Assembly (NCBI GenBank): GCA_017934975.1
Contig: JAGBIM010000023.1
Location: forward strand, 1-64,000
Direction of reading: 5' to 3'
DNA from: Clostridia bacterium
GTDB lineage: Bacteria; Bacillota; Clostridia; Oscillospirales; UBA644
Length of the DNA: 64,000 bases
Below the pieces are notes generated by a model. The model saw only the letters and a list, made by a program, of their open reading frames with translations, searched no databases and had not been told where the DNA came from. This document shows, piece by piece, positions 42,118-50,653 of the stretch (position 1 is its first letter; each line of letters begins with the position of its first letter). The position numbers and the translations under genes were made by a program.

Positions 42118-42930
42118 CAAATCCAAGCCAAACAATGTCTTCGCGTTCTCGGAAAAGATAAGGCGGCGTTCCTCCTCGGTCAGGTCCAGAGCAAGGAAAT
42201 GGTCGATCTCCTCCACGGGAGACCACATGGGGAAATCCGTGCCGTACAGGACCCGATTTGCCCCGTAGGTGCGGACGAGCTTGACGGAGATTTCGGGATG
42301 CTCCATAAAGGGCAGAGAGGAGGAGCAATCCACGTAGAGGTTGGGATATTTCGCCATTTTTTCCGTAGCCTCTTCCCAAATGGACCATCCGCCGAAGTGA
42401 GCGCCGATGACGGTCAGATTCGGGAACTGCTCCAACACGGGAATGAGACGGTTGGGGTTGGAATAATCGTAGCGATAATCCCCCGTGTGCATCAGCACGG
42501 GCAGGCCCATTTCGGAGCAAATGCCGTACATTTCCAAAAATCCGGGATGATCCAAGGGAAAGGCCTGTATGTCGGGATGAATCTTAACCCCCTTCAAGCC
42601 CAATTCCTTCAGATGCTCCATCTCCCCGCGAATATCTTCGCAGAGGGGGTGCATGGTGCCGAGCCCCGTCAGAAGCCCCTTGGCTTCCGCCACGTTGGCA
42701 GCGATAAACTCGTTGATGGAGCGCACCTGCTTGGGCGTGGTGGCAACCGACTGGACGATGAAATGATCGGTCCCCGCCTGCTTTCCCACCTCCAAAAGCT
42801 CCGCCACCGTCCCTTGGGGACAGCGGGCGGTGGTACCGTAAAAGGCGTCGGTTCCCGCCACGGCGCGGGCGGCGATCTTCTCGGGATAGATATGACAGTG
42901 AGCGTCGATGACGTAATTTCCGTTTACCAT
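42115..42930 (-). CDS. Amidohydrolase-family (TIM-barrel) metal-dependent hydrolase
   Basis: A 271-residue amidohydrolase-2-type protein. Metal and active-site blocks are 'YVIDAHCHIYPEKI' at the N-terminus, 'LKGVKIHPDIQAF', 'PVLMHTGDYRYD', 'LTVIGAHFGGWSIW' and 'VLYGTDFPMWSP'. The family includes decarboxylases such as ACMSD and hydrolases. It starts at ATG 42930, which overlaps the stop of the TIM/AMP-ligase fusion (TGATG). It is the last gene of the long valine-T-box operon. Its role there is unknown; a decarboxylase or hydrolase acting on a branched acid derivative is possible. Confidence 0.88.
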   Translation of the reverse strand: MVNGNYVIDAHCHIYPEKIAARAVAGTDAFYGTTARCPQGTVAELLEVGKQAGTDHFIVQSVATTPKQVRSINEFIAANVAEAKGLLTGLGTMHPLCEDIRGEMEHLKELGLKGVKIHPDIQAFPLDHPGFLEMYGICSEMGLPVLMHTGDYRYDYSNPNRLIPVLEQFPNLTVIGAHFGGWSIWEEATEKMAKYPNLYVDCSSSLPFMEHPEISVKLVRTYGANRVLYGTDFPMWSPVEEIDHFLALDLTEEERRLIFSENAKTLFGLDL

Positions 42931-45443
42931 CACAAGCTCTCTTTCTGCGTTTTGATTTTTTCTTCCGCGGCTTCCCGCATCTTATACTTCAGGATCTTTC
43001 CTGCGGCGTTCATGGGGAAGGAATCCACGAAGTCCACGTAGCGGGGAACCTTGTGGCGGGCCATGCTGGCGCCCACGAAGGCACGCATTTCGTCGGGAGT
43101 CATGGTCTCACCCTCCTTCAGAATCACGCAAGCCATGATCTCTTCCCCGTATTTTTCGTCGGGAACGCCAATGACCTGCACGTCGCTGACCTTGGGATTG
43201 GTGTAGATGAATTCTTCGATCTCTTTGGGATAAATATTCTCCCCGCCGCGGATGATCATATCCTTCAGACGCCCCGTGATGTTGTAATTTCCTTCGGGGG
43301 TGCGGCAGGCAAGGTCACCCGTATGCAACCAACCGTCCTTGTCGATGGCGGCGGCGGTGGCAAGGGGCATTTTGTAATAACCCTTCATAATATTGTAGCC
43401 GCGGGCGACGAATTCGCCGTTGACCCCGTCGGGGCAATCCTCACCCGTTTCGGGATCCACGATCTTACATTCCACGTTGGCAAAGGCACTGCCCACCGTT
43501 TCGGTACGCACCTGAAGAGAATCGTAATAGCTGGACATGGTGCATCCGGGGGAAGCCTCGGTCTGTCCGTAAACCGACACGATCTCCCGCATATTCATGT
43601 TGTCGGGCTGGGTGGCCTTCTTCATCAGATCCGCGGGGCAGTTGGAACCGGCCATAATACCGATACGCATATAGCTGAAGTCGGTCTTGGCAAAGTCCTC
43701 GTGCTCCATCATAGCGATGAACATGGTGGGAACGCCGTTGAAAGCGGTGATATGCTCGTTATGCACGCAGGCAAGGGCAGGCTTGGGAGAGAAATAGGGC
43801 AAGGGATACATGGTGGTCCCGTGGGTCATGGATGCGGTCATGGACAGAACCATGCCGAAGCAGTGGAACATGGGAACCTGAATCATCATGCGGTCCGCCG
43901 TGGACAGATCCATGTGATCGCCGATGTATTTGCCGTTGTTGACCACGTTATAGTGGGTCAGCATTACCCCCTTGGGGAAGCCGGTGGTGCCGGAGGTGTA
44001 CTGCATATTGCACACGTCGTCCTTATCCACCAAAGCCGCCATACGATAGACTTCCTCCACGGGAATCTGATTGGCGCGGGCGAGGGCGTCCTCCCAGGTC
44101 ATGCATCCCTTCTGCTTGAAGCCCACGGTAATGACGTTGCGCAGGAAGGGCAAGCGATGGGCGTGGAGGGGTTTGCCGGGCTTGAGGGTTTCCAGCTCGG
44201 GACAGAGACGGCTGATGATCTCCCCGTATTTGGTATCTTTGGCCCCTTCGGTGAGGATCAGCGTATGGGTATCGGACTGACGCAGGAGGTATTCCACTTC
44301 GGCGATTTTATAGGCCGTGTTGACCGTGACCAGAACAGCGCCGATCTTCACCGTAGCCCAGAAGGCAATATACCACTGGGGCACGTTGGAGCACCAGACC
44401 GCCACGTGATGACCGGCCTTGACCCCCATGGAAATGAGGGAGCGGGCGAAGGTATCCACGTCGTCGCGGAACTCGGAATAGGTGCGGGTATAATCCAGCG
44501 TGGTGTATTTGAAGGCGTATTGGTCGGGGAATTCTTCCACCATACGGTCCAACACTTGAGAGAAGGTCAGATCAATGAGCAGATCCTTCTTCCAGATGAA
44601 TTTTCCCGTATGCGCGCGGTTATAATACAGGGTCTTTTCGTTGCGGGAGGTGTCGTTATACTGCTTCATATAGTTGACGAACTGGGAGAAGATGATCTCC
44701 ATATCGTCCAGCTCCTCGCACCATTTCGGATCCCAGACCAGGGAAATAAAGCCATCGTAGTTCACGGAGCGGAGGGCCAGCATCATTTCGGCAACGGGCA
44801 ATTCCCCTTCGCCCGCAAGGCAGAATTCCACCCCGTCTTCGGTGCGCTTGGCGTCGCAGAAATGCACATGCTTCAGGTATGCACCCAAATTCTGAATGAT
44901 CTGCTCCGCCGATTCGCCTCCGTTGAAGTAGGCGGCGGAAAAGTTCCACAATGCCGCCAGATTGTCGCAGGCAAAGCGATTGAGCATTTCCCGCAACAGG
45001 GCGGTTTTGGCGAAGATGCCGGAGGTCTCCAGCAACAGGGTGATGCCCTTTTCTTCCGCTTCGGGGAGCACCGCCTCGATGGTGGCGGCAATTTCATCCA
45101 GAGAAGATTCGTCCCCCGAAACCGCCTTCAAACGGATGTTGGGAATGTGCAGGTTGGAAGCAATGACGATGCAACGGCGGATCTCGTCCAAGGTGGCCTC
45201 ACGAGCGGAGATGTCGGACAGATCGCACAGGGTATCGATGCAGGGCAGCTGCAGCTTCTTTTCGTACAGACGGCGCAAGGTCGCCGCGGCGGCGTAATCG
45301 TGGAACGCTCCGTCCCGATCGGTAAAGAGACGGTTGTTGATGTTGTGAAGCTCTACCCCACCGAAATTCAGTTCGGCGGCGATATCGCAGAATTCTTCAA
45401 AGGTGTTATCGTGCCACCCTCGGGTGGAAAAAGACAGTTTCAT
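42930..45443 (-). CDS. Fusion of xylose-isomerase-like TIM barrel and AMP-forming acyl-CoA synthetase
   Basis: An 837-residue two-domain protein. Residues 1-265 form a sugar-phosphate isomerase/epimerase-like TIM barrel ('MKLSFSTRGWHDNTFEEFCDIAAELNFGGVELHN', 'GITLLLETSGIF', 'LKHVHFCDAKR'). Residues about 285-837 form an adenylating acyl-CoA ligase with 'MQYTSGTTGFPKGVMLTH', 'VSVYGQTEASPGC', 'GWLHTGDLACRTPEGNYNITGRLKDMIIRGGENIYPKEIE' and catalytic Lys block 'NAAGKILKYKM'. The frame runs through without interruption, GAGGAGG precedes the ATG and the previous stop is 3 bases before it. A separate TIM protein beside a separate ligase occurs at 54672-57908, supporting a real functional link. Confidence 0.9.
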   Translation of the reverse strand: MKLSFSTRGWHDNTFEEFCDIAAELNFGGVELHNINNRLFTDRDGAFHDYAAAATLRRLYEKKLQLPCIDTLCDLSDISAREATLDEIRRCIVIASNLHIPNIRLKAVSGDESSLDEIAATIEAVLPEAEEKGITLLLETSGIFAKTALLREMLNRFACDNLAALWNFSAAYFNGGESAEQIIQNLGAYLKHVHFCDAKRTEDGVEFCLAGEGELPVAEMMLALRSVNYDGFISLVWDPKWCEELDDMEIIFSQFVNYMKQYNDTSRNEKTLYYNRAHTGKFIWKKDLLIDLTFSQVLDRMVEEFPDQYAFKYTTLDYTRTYSEFRDDVDTFARSLISMGVKAGHHVAVWCSNVPQWYIAFWATVKIGAVLVTVNTAYKIAEVEYLLRQSDTHTLILTEGAKDTKYGEIISRLCPELETLKPGKPLHAHRLPFLRNVITVGFKQKGCMTWEDALARANQIPVEEVYRMAALVDKDDVCNMQYTSGTTGFPKGVMLTHYNVVNNGKYIGDHMDLSTADRMMIQVPMFHCFGMVLSMTASMTHGTTMYPLPYFSPKPALACVHNEHITAFNGVPTMFIAMMEHEDFAKTDFSYMRIGIMAGSNCPADLMKKATQPDNMNMREIVSVYGQTEASPGCTMSSYYDSLQVRTETVGSAFANVECKIVDPETGEDCPDGVNGEFVARGYNIMKGYYKMPLATAAAIDKDGWLHTGDLACRTPEGNYNITGRLKDMIIRGGENIYPKEIEEFIYTNPKVSDVQVIGVPDEKYGEEIMACVILKEGETMTPDEMRAFVGASMARHKVPRYVDFVDSFPMNAAGKILKYKMREAAEEKIKTQKESL

Positions 45444-45446
45444 GGA

Positions 45447-46823
45447 TTACACCTCCTCGTAAACGATTTTGTTGACGGCGTTGATATAGGCTCGGATAGC
45501 GGCGCCGATGATGTCGGTGGAAATACCGTTCCCCGAATAAAGCTTGCCGTTGGAGCGAAGCTTTACGAGGGCGGAGCCCATGGCCTCTTTTCCTTCGGTA
45601 ACCGACTGGATCTGGAAATCGTCCAGCTCGTAGTGGTGGCCGATGATCTGCTCAATGGCAAGGAAGGAGGCGTCCACGGGGCCGTCGCCCATGCAAATGC
45701 CGTGGATTTCCTTTCCGTCCCGCTCCAACGTGATCTGGGCGCTGGAGGAAATAACGTTGCCGTTGTTGATCACGTAACGCTTCAGTTTATAGGCCGCGGG
45801 AACCTGCAGGGCGGTGCTGGCCACGATGGCTTCCAGTTCTTTTGCCCCCACGGTTTTCCGATCTGCGACCCGCAAAAATTCTTCGTAAACCCGTCCCTGG
45901 TCCTCTTCGGAAAGATCATAGCCCAGTTTCGCCACGGCGGCGGAAACGGCGGCCTGATCGTCTCCCCCATCCAGACGGATGGTGGCATCCTGCTCGGACA
46001 CGGTGACGGCGGTATGTTCGTTCTTGGAATTGCCCGCAATCCAACGCACCTGCTTGACGATGCGGTGAAGCTCGGTGACGCGGACGTTAGTGGAAAGGCC
46101 GTAGGTGTTCCCGCAGTTCTTCACCATATCGGCAAAGATCTCCAAAGGAACTCCATTGCCTTCCACGGAGGTTTTGACCCCGTTCACACCGGCACGGACG
46201 GCTAAAGCCGCAGAAGCGCAGGCAAGGCCGTTTTTATCCTCGCATCCCACGGAAACGGGAACGGTGGTGCTTTCCATTACGCTCTTGGCAAAGGCTGCAA
46301 AATCGTCGGGCATCATTTCGGCGGCGTTATCGCAGACCGAAACGCAGGTTGCCCCCGCTTCCACCGCGGCGGCAAGGACCTTCTGCAAAAAGTCCTTCTC
46401 GGCACGGGTTGCGTCCAGAGCACAGAATTCCACGTCGGCACAGTGCTTTTTGGCCTCGGCCACGGTTTTCACCACGTGCTCCAGCATCTTGGCGGGCTTT
46501 TTATGACAGAGGTATTCCATGCCCACGGGGGACAGAGGAACCTCCACGCGGATGCGGGGACGGGCGGCGGAGGAGAGGGCGGAAAGAGCCTGCTCCAGAC
46601 TGTCGGCTCCCTTTCCTGCGGCCACGGAAAGGATGGAATTTTTCACGAAAGACGAAACGGTACGAACAAGTAGAATATCGGTTTTTCCATTCTGGATTTC
46701 GGGAAGCTCGATCACGTCCACGTTCAGCCGTTCCAGCTGGCGGACCAGTTCGATCTTCTCTTTAAAGCTGTACACACTGCCTTCTTTGCAGAGTGTCGTG
46801 TCGGAAATAACGATTTGTCTCAT
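45447..46823 (-). CDS. Isopropylmalate-synthase-like protein with degenerate active site
   Basis: A 458-residue protein with the IPMS layout: a TIM barrel (1-270), a linker and a LeuA-type regulatory domain (about 330-458, 'RYVINNGNVISSSAQITLERDGKEIHG' and 'GNGISTDIIGAAIRAYINAVNKI'). The catalytic motif DTTLRDGEQ is here DTTLCKEGSV, so the substrate Arg and metal Asp are Cys and Lys. The metal pair HxH is replaced by G193-C-E195 in 'VSVGCEDKNGLA', and the NGxGE motif by 'VEGNGVPLE'. It can hardly be a normal Claisen-condensing enzyme. A regulatory, scaffolding or altered activity is more likely. ATG 46823 follows AAAGGAGC. Confidence 0.85.
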   Translation of the reverse strand: MRQIVISDTTLCKEGSVYSFKEKIELVRQLERLNVDVIELPEIQNGKTDILLVRTVSSFVKNSILSVAAGKGADSLEQALSALSSAARPRIRVEVPLSPVGMEYLCHKKPAKMLEHVVKTVAEAKKHCADVEFCALDATRAEKDFLQKVLAAAVEAGATCVSVCDNAAEMMPDDFAAFAKSVMESTTVPVSVGCEDKNGLACASAALAVRAGVNGVKTSVEGNGVPLEIFADMVKNCGNTYGLSTNVRVTELHRIVKQVRWIAGNSKNEHTAVTVSEQDATIRLDGGDDQAAVSAAVAKLGYDLSEEDQGRVYEEFLRVADRKTVGAKELEAIVASTALQVPAAYKLKRYVINNGNVISSSAQITLERDGKEIHGICMGDGPVDASFLAIEQIIGHHYELDDFQIQSVTEGKEAMGSALVKLRSNGKLYSGNGISTDIIGAAIRAYINAVNKIVYEEV

Positions 46824-46947
46824 AATGATTGCTCCTTTTGTTCTTACTCGTTCGTTTCGTATTTTAGTATTTTTGGAAAACAAAGTATAAAGCCCCGGGG
46901 TCGGCGTATGCCGACTCCGGGACCGTGTGGATCAAAAATCCGATGGA

Positions 46948-48015
46948 TCAGTCAATGGGACAAGTCCAACCGAAGGTGTCTTCGATCTTACCCCATTGAA
47001 TTCCGGTCAGGGTGTCGTACAGATGCTGAGTCACAGCACCGATTTCGCCGTTGTTGACGATATATTTCGTGCCTTTGTAGCATAGCTCGCCGATGGGAGA
47101 AACCACGGCCGCAGTTCCGCATCCCCAAGCTTCTTCCAAAGTGCCATTTTCCATGGCTTCCGCCAGTTCGTCAATGCTCAAAAGTCGTTCGCTGACCTTA
47201 TAGCCCTCTTTGCGTAGGACTTCCAAGCAGGATTTGCGGGTAATCCCGGGTAGGATGGAGCCGGATAGCATGGGCGTGACAACTTCGCCGGCAATCTTGA
47301 ACATCACGTTCATGGCGCCGACTTCTTCAATATATTTGCGTTCCACACCGTCCAGCCAGAGAACCTGAGAGTATCCCTGCTTTTCGGCCCGTTCCCCTGC
47401 ACGGTTACTGGCGGCGTAGTTCCCGCCGCATTTCGCATAACCCGTACCGCCGCGAACGGCGCGCACGTCCTCGTCCTCGATCATGATCTTGACGGGGTTG
47501 ATGCCTTCTTTATAGTAGCTTCCCACGGGGGAGGCAATGATGACGAAGGTGGCGTTGTGCACGGCGTGAACCCCTAAGGTCTCGTCGTTTCCGAAGAGAT
47601 AGGGACGCAGATACAGAGAGGTGCCGGGGGCAGAGGGAGTCCAATCCTGTTCCATTTCCACGAAGGCCTTCAGAACCTGCATGGCGTCCTCTTCGGGAAT
47701 CTGGGGCAGACAGAGACGTTCCGCAGAATTGTTCAGACGGCGGATATTCTCCAAGGGACGGAACAACTGAACCTTACCGTCGGCACGGCGGTAAGCCTTC
47801 AGACCTTCAAAAATTTCGGAACCGTAATGCAACACGGTGGATGCGGGATGGAGGGACAGATTGCCGAAGGGCACGATGCGGGCATCGTACCAACCCTTTT
47901 CCCGGGAATAGTCCATCATAAACATATGGTCCGTAAAGAATTTGCCGAATCCGAGGGTGGAAGCTTCGGGCTTCACCTTGGGGTTGGCGGTTTTGGTAAC
48001 GGAAATATTCATCAT
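46948..48015 (-). CDS. ilvE: Branched-chain amino acid aminotransferase
   Basis: A 355-residue fold-type IV PLP enzyme that exchanges amino groups between glutamate and the 2-oxo acids of Val, Ile and Leu. Conserved blocks: 'ASTVLHYGSEIFEGLKAYRRADG', 'LYLRPYLFG', 'GTGYAKCGGNYAAS' (PLP lysine in YAK), 'DGVERKYIEEVGAMNVMF' and 'EAWGCGTAAVVSPIG'. I chose ATG 48015 (AAGGAG 9 bases before) over an extension to 48033. The long BCAT2-like type fits the length. Placement directly after the 2-oxoacid oxidoreductase genes joins carboxylation and transamination in one transcript. The gap 46824-46947 shows no terminator I trust. Confidence 0.95.
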   Translation of the reverse strand: MMNISVTKTANPKVKPEASTLGFGKFFTDHMFMMDYSREKGWYDARIVPFGNLSLHPASTVLHYGSEIFEGLKAYRRADGKVQLFRPLENIRRLNNSAERLCLPQIPEEDAMQVLKAFVEMEQDWTPSAPGTSLYLRPYLFGNDETLGVHAVHNATFVIIASPVGSYYKEGINPVKIMIEDEDVRAVRGGTGYAKCGGNYAASNRAGERAEKQGYSQVLWLDGVERKYIEEVGAMNVMFKIAGEVVTPMLSGSILPGITRKSCLEVLRKEGYKVSERLLSIDELAEAMENGTLEEAWGCGTAAVVSPIGELCYKGTKYIVNNGEIGAVTQHLYDTLTGIQWGKIEDTFGWTCPID

Positions 48016-48033
48016 AGCCGAAATCTCCTTCAA

Positions 48034-48567
48034 TCAATAATTTGCACCCAACTTCATGGCGTTGAAGTTCACGTCCAGCATATCGGCACGCTTGGCGGAA
48101 ATCACCTTCCCCAAAGCGGCGCGCACGCCTTCTTCGTCAAACTCACCGAGAGCCTCAAGGATTTTACCTACGAGGATCATGTTGGCGAGGGTGGGAGTAC
48201 CGTTGTCGCTGGCCATCTGGGTGGCGGGAAGAGCGTAAACCGTCACGTCGGTGCGGTTCACGGGGCGGGTCACCAGAGTGGAATCCACGAAAATGATGCC
48301 GCCGGGAGCCACGGAGGACTCGTATTTATCCAAAGAGGGCAGGTTCATGGCGACCAGAACGTCGGGGGTGGAAACGATGGGAGAACCGACCGCTTCGTCG
48401 CCCACGATGACACCGCAGGAGGCGGTGCCGCCGCGCATTTCGGGGCCGTAGGAGGGGAGCCAGCTGACGTTCTTGCCGGCCATCAGACCTTTATAAGCCA
48501 CGAACTTACCGGCAAACAGAATCCCCTGTCCGCCGAATCCGGAGAAGAGAAATTGCTTGGTGCTCAT
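48034..48567 (-). CDS. 2-oxoacid:ferredoxin oxidoreductase, gamma subunit
   Basis: A 177-residue gamma-type subunit. Family text is 'FLFSGFGGQGILFAGKFVAYKGLMAGKNVSWLPSYGPEMRGGTASC' and 'PDVLVAMNLPSLDKYE'. It works with alpha, beta and ferredoxin-type subunits encoded just upstream to interconvert acyl-CoA plus CO2 with a 2-oxo acid using ferredoxin. It overlaps the beta gene by 4 bases (ATGA). Confidence 0.93.
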   Translation of the reverse strand: MSTKQFLFSGFGGQGILFAGKFVAYKGLMAGKNVSWLPSYGPEMRGGTASCGVIVGDEAVGSPIVSTPDVLVAMNLPSLDKYESSVAPGGIIFVDSTLVTRPVNRTDVTVYALPATQMASDNGTPTLANMILVGKILEALGEFDEEGVRAALGKVISAKRADMLDVNFNAMKLGANY

Positions 48568-49319
48568 TTCGTTTCCTCCTTTGCACTTCTGTCCTTGTAA
48601 ACGCCCAAGGGGTAGTAAGGAATCATCTTTTCATCGATCCATTGCAGGGCCTTCTGCGGCGTCATACCCCAGTTGGTGGGGCAGGAAGAAAGCACTTCCA
48701 CCAGGGAGAAGCCCTTGCCGTCGATCTGATTCTGGAAGGCCTTCTTAATGGCGGCCTTGGCGGTCTTGATGTTCTTGACGCTGTTGACCGTCACGCGGGT
48801 CAGATATTCGGGGCCGTCCAACTCGGAAAGCAGTTCGCAAACCTTGATGGGGAAGCCGCAATGGTTGGTGTCACGGCCGTAGGGGGAGGTCTGGGTCACC
48901 TGGCCGGGAAGGGAGGTGGGGGCCATCTGTCCGCCGGTCATGCCGTAAATGGCGTTGTTGATGAAAATCACGGTGATGTTTTCGTTGCGGGCGGCGGCGT
49001 GAACCGTTTCAGCCATCCCGATGGAGGCAAGGTCGCCGTCTCCCTGATAGGTAAAGACGATGTGATTTTCCGGGTCGGCACGCTTCACGCCCGTAGCAAC
49101 GGCGGGAGCACGGCCGTGAGCCGCTTCGATCATATCGCAGGAGAAGTAATTATAAGCCATAACGGAGCATCCTACGGGAGCCACGCCGATGGTCTTTCCT
49201 TCAATGCCCAGCTCGTCGATGGCTTCCGCCACCAGACGATGCACGATGCCGTGAGTACAACCGGGGCAGTAGTGCATGGGGGCGTCGGTGAGGGCATGGG
49301 GTTTATCAAACACGATCAT
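48564..49319 (-). CDS. 2-oxoacid:ferredoxin oxidoreductase, thiamine-diphosphate-binding beta subunit
   Basis: A 251-residue beta subunit. The thiamine diphosphate/Mg motif is 'FTYQGDGDLASIGMAETVHAAARNENITVIFINNAIYGMTGGQ' (GDG...NN). The opening cysteines in 'HYCPGCTHGIVHRL' and the later 'GVAPVGCSVMAYNYFSCD' are normal for Kor/Vor enzymes, as is 'SLVEVLSSCPTNWG'. It overlaps the alpha gene by one base (TAATG) and the gamma gene by four. Confidence 0.94.
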   Translation of the reverse strand: MIVFDKPHALTDAPMHYCPGCTHGIVHRLVAEAIDELGIEGKTIGVAPVGCSVMAYNYFSCDMIEAAHGRAPAVATGVKRADPENHIVFTYQGDGDLASIGMAETVHAAARNENITVIFINNAIYGMTGGQMAPTSLPGQVTQTSPYGRDTNHCGFPIKVCELLSELDGPEYLTRVTVNSVKNIKTAKAAIKKAFQNQIDGKGFSLVEVLSSCPTNWGMTPQKALQWIDEKMIPYYPLGVYKDRSAKEETK

Positions 49320-50401
49320 TATTTGGCACCTCCGTTCTGTTCAGCGGCCTTGCAGATGGAAGCAAGAACCTGCTCGGGAGAGGGGATCATACCGCCCACG
49401 CGGTTGCAGAGGGTGACGGGAGCCTTACATTCCGTAGCAAGGCGGACGTCTTCGATCATCTGACCCATGGAAAGTTCCACGGAGATGAAGGCTTTGCAGT
49501 GTTCGGCGGCTTTCTTAAAGGGAGCCGTGGGGAAGGGCCAGAGGGTAATGGGACGAATCATCCCAACCTTAATGCCCTGCTTGCGGGCTTCGTCAATAGC
49601 ATTCTTGGAAACGCGGGCGGCGATCCCGAAGGCGGCAACGCAGATTTCCGCATCGTCCATCAGATATTCTTCGTACAAGGTCTCGGTTTCTTCGATGGTC
49701 TTGTAGCGTTCAAAGCGTTCGAAGTTGGTCTGTTCCAGAGCGGCGGGATCCAGGAAGAGGGAGTTGACGATGTTGTGTTCCCGTTCCATCTTGGTTCCCA
49801 CGGTTGCCCAGGGCTTCTCCACGGTGGGGTTGACCTTCAGCGCGTCGAGAGCAACGGGCTCCATCATCTGGCCCATGGTGCCGTCGGCAAGGATCATGGC
49901 GGTCATGCGGTATTTATCCGCAAGCTCAAAGCCCTTGACGGTCAATTCTGCCATTTCCTGCACGGAAGCGGGGGCAAGAACGATCATCTTGAAGTCCCCG
50001 TGTCCGCCGGCGCGGGTCGCCTGGAAATAGTCGGACTGGCTGGGCTGAATTCCGCCCAGACCGGGGCCGCCGCGCTGCACGTTGATCACCAGCGAAGGCA
50101 GGTCGGCACCGGCAAGATAAGAAAGGCCTTCGCCCTTCAGAGAAATTCCCGGGCTGGAGGAAGAGGTCATAACCCGCTTCCCGGTGGAAGCAACGCCGTA
50201 CACCATGTTGATGGCGGCAATTTCACTTTCGGCCTGGAGGAAGCAACCTCCGATTTTGGGCATACGCTTTGCCATATAGGCGGCAATTTCGGTCTGCGGG
50301 GTGATGGGATAGCCGAAATAATGACGGCATCCTGCGATGATCGCGGCTTCCGCAATGGCCTCGTTGCCTTTCATCAAAACTTTATCGGACACGTTCTTCA
50401 C
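49319..50401 (-). CDS. vorB: 2-oxoacid:ferredoxin oxidoreductase, alpha subunit (VorB-type)
   Basis: A 360-residue alpha subunit with the pyrimidine-binding and transketolase C-terminal domains. It opens 'VLMKGNEAIAEAAIIAGCRHYFGYPITPQTEIAAYMAKRM', which is typical of 3-methyl-2-oxobutanoate (valine-type) and 2-oxoglutarate-type enzymes. Further blocks: 'TSSSSPGISLKGEGLSYLAGADLPSLVINVQRGGPGLGGIQPSQSDYF' and 'VELSMGQMIEDVRLA'. The start is GTG 50401, with GGAAAGG 6 bases upstream, directly after the ferredoxin gene's stop. Branched-chain specificity is inferred from the VorB-like sequence, the adjacent ilvE and the valine T-box. Confidence 0.93.
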   Translation of the reverse strand: MKNVSDKVLMKGNEAIAEAAIIAGCRHYFGYPITPQTEIAAYMAKRMPKIGGCFLQAESEIAAINMVYGVASTGKRVMTSSSSPGISLKGEGLSYLAGADLPSLVINVQRGGPGLGGIQPSQSDYFQATRAGGHGDFKMIVLAPASVQEMAELTVKGFELADKYRMTAMILADGTMGQMMEPVALDALKVNPTVEKPWATVGTKMEREHNIVNSLFLDPAALEQTNFERFERYKTIEETETLYEEYLMDDAEICVAAFGIAARVSKNAIDEARKQGIKVGMIRPITLWPFPTAPFKKAAEHCKAFISVELSMGQMIEDVRLATECKAPVTLCNRVGGMIPSPEQVLASICKAAEQNGGAK

Positions 50402-50608
50402 TCACCTTTCCACTTTGATAACGCAATCGGGACACATGGTCGCGCAGAAGGCACAACCCACGCAGGCCGCCTCGTCGGTCAGCACGGCGGGATGATGTCC
50501 CTTTTTGTTGATTTGATCGGGAGCCAGCACCAGAAGCTTCTTCGGGCAGGCGTCCACACAGAGTCCGCATCCTTTGCAGGAGTCGGTCTTGAAGGTCAAT
50601 TTTGCCAT
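50402..50608 (-). CDS. Ferredoxin-type delta subunit, 2x[4Fe-4S]
   Basis: A 68-residue ferredoxin subunit with two cluster motifs: 'CKGCGLCVDACPKK' and 'CVGCAFCATMCPDC'. It passes electrons between the thiamine enzyme and soluble ferredoxin. ATG 50608 follows AAAAGGAG; the in-frame extension upstream lacks a ribosome site. It is the first of the four oxidoreductase genes (order delta-alpha-beta-gamma). Confidence 0.94.
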   Translation of the reverse strand: MAKLTFKTDSCKGCGLCVDACPKKLLVLAPDQINKKGHHPAVLTDEAACVGCAFCATMCPDCVIKVER

Positions 50609-50653
50609 AACTTTTTCTCCTTTTCTCCGTTGTGTAAAGGGCAAAATGCCGAA

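Noticed and set aside
43053-46205. Plus-strand frame of 1050 codons opposite the TIM/ligase fusion and IPMS-like genes
   Set aside because: It spans the antisense of two well-supported genes and has the His/Gly/Val-rich composition typical of shadows of GC-rich codons; no domain can be seen.
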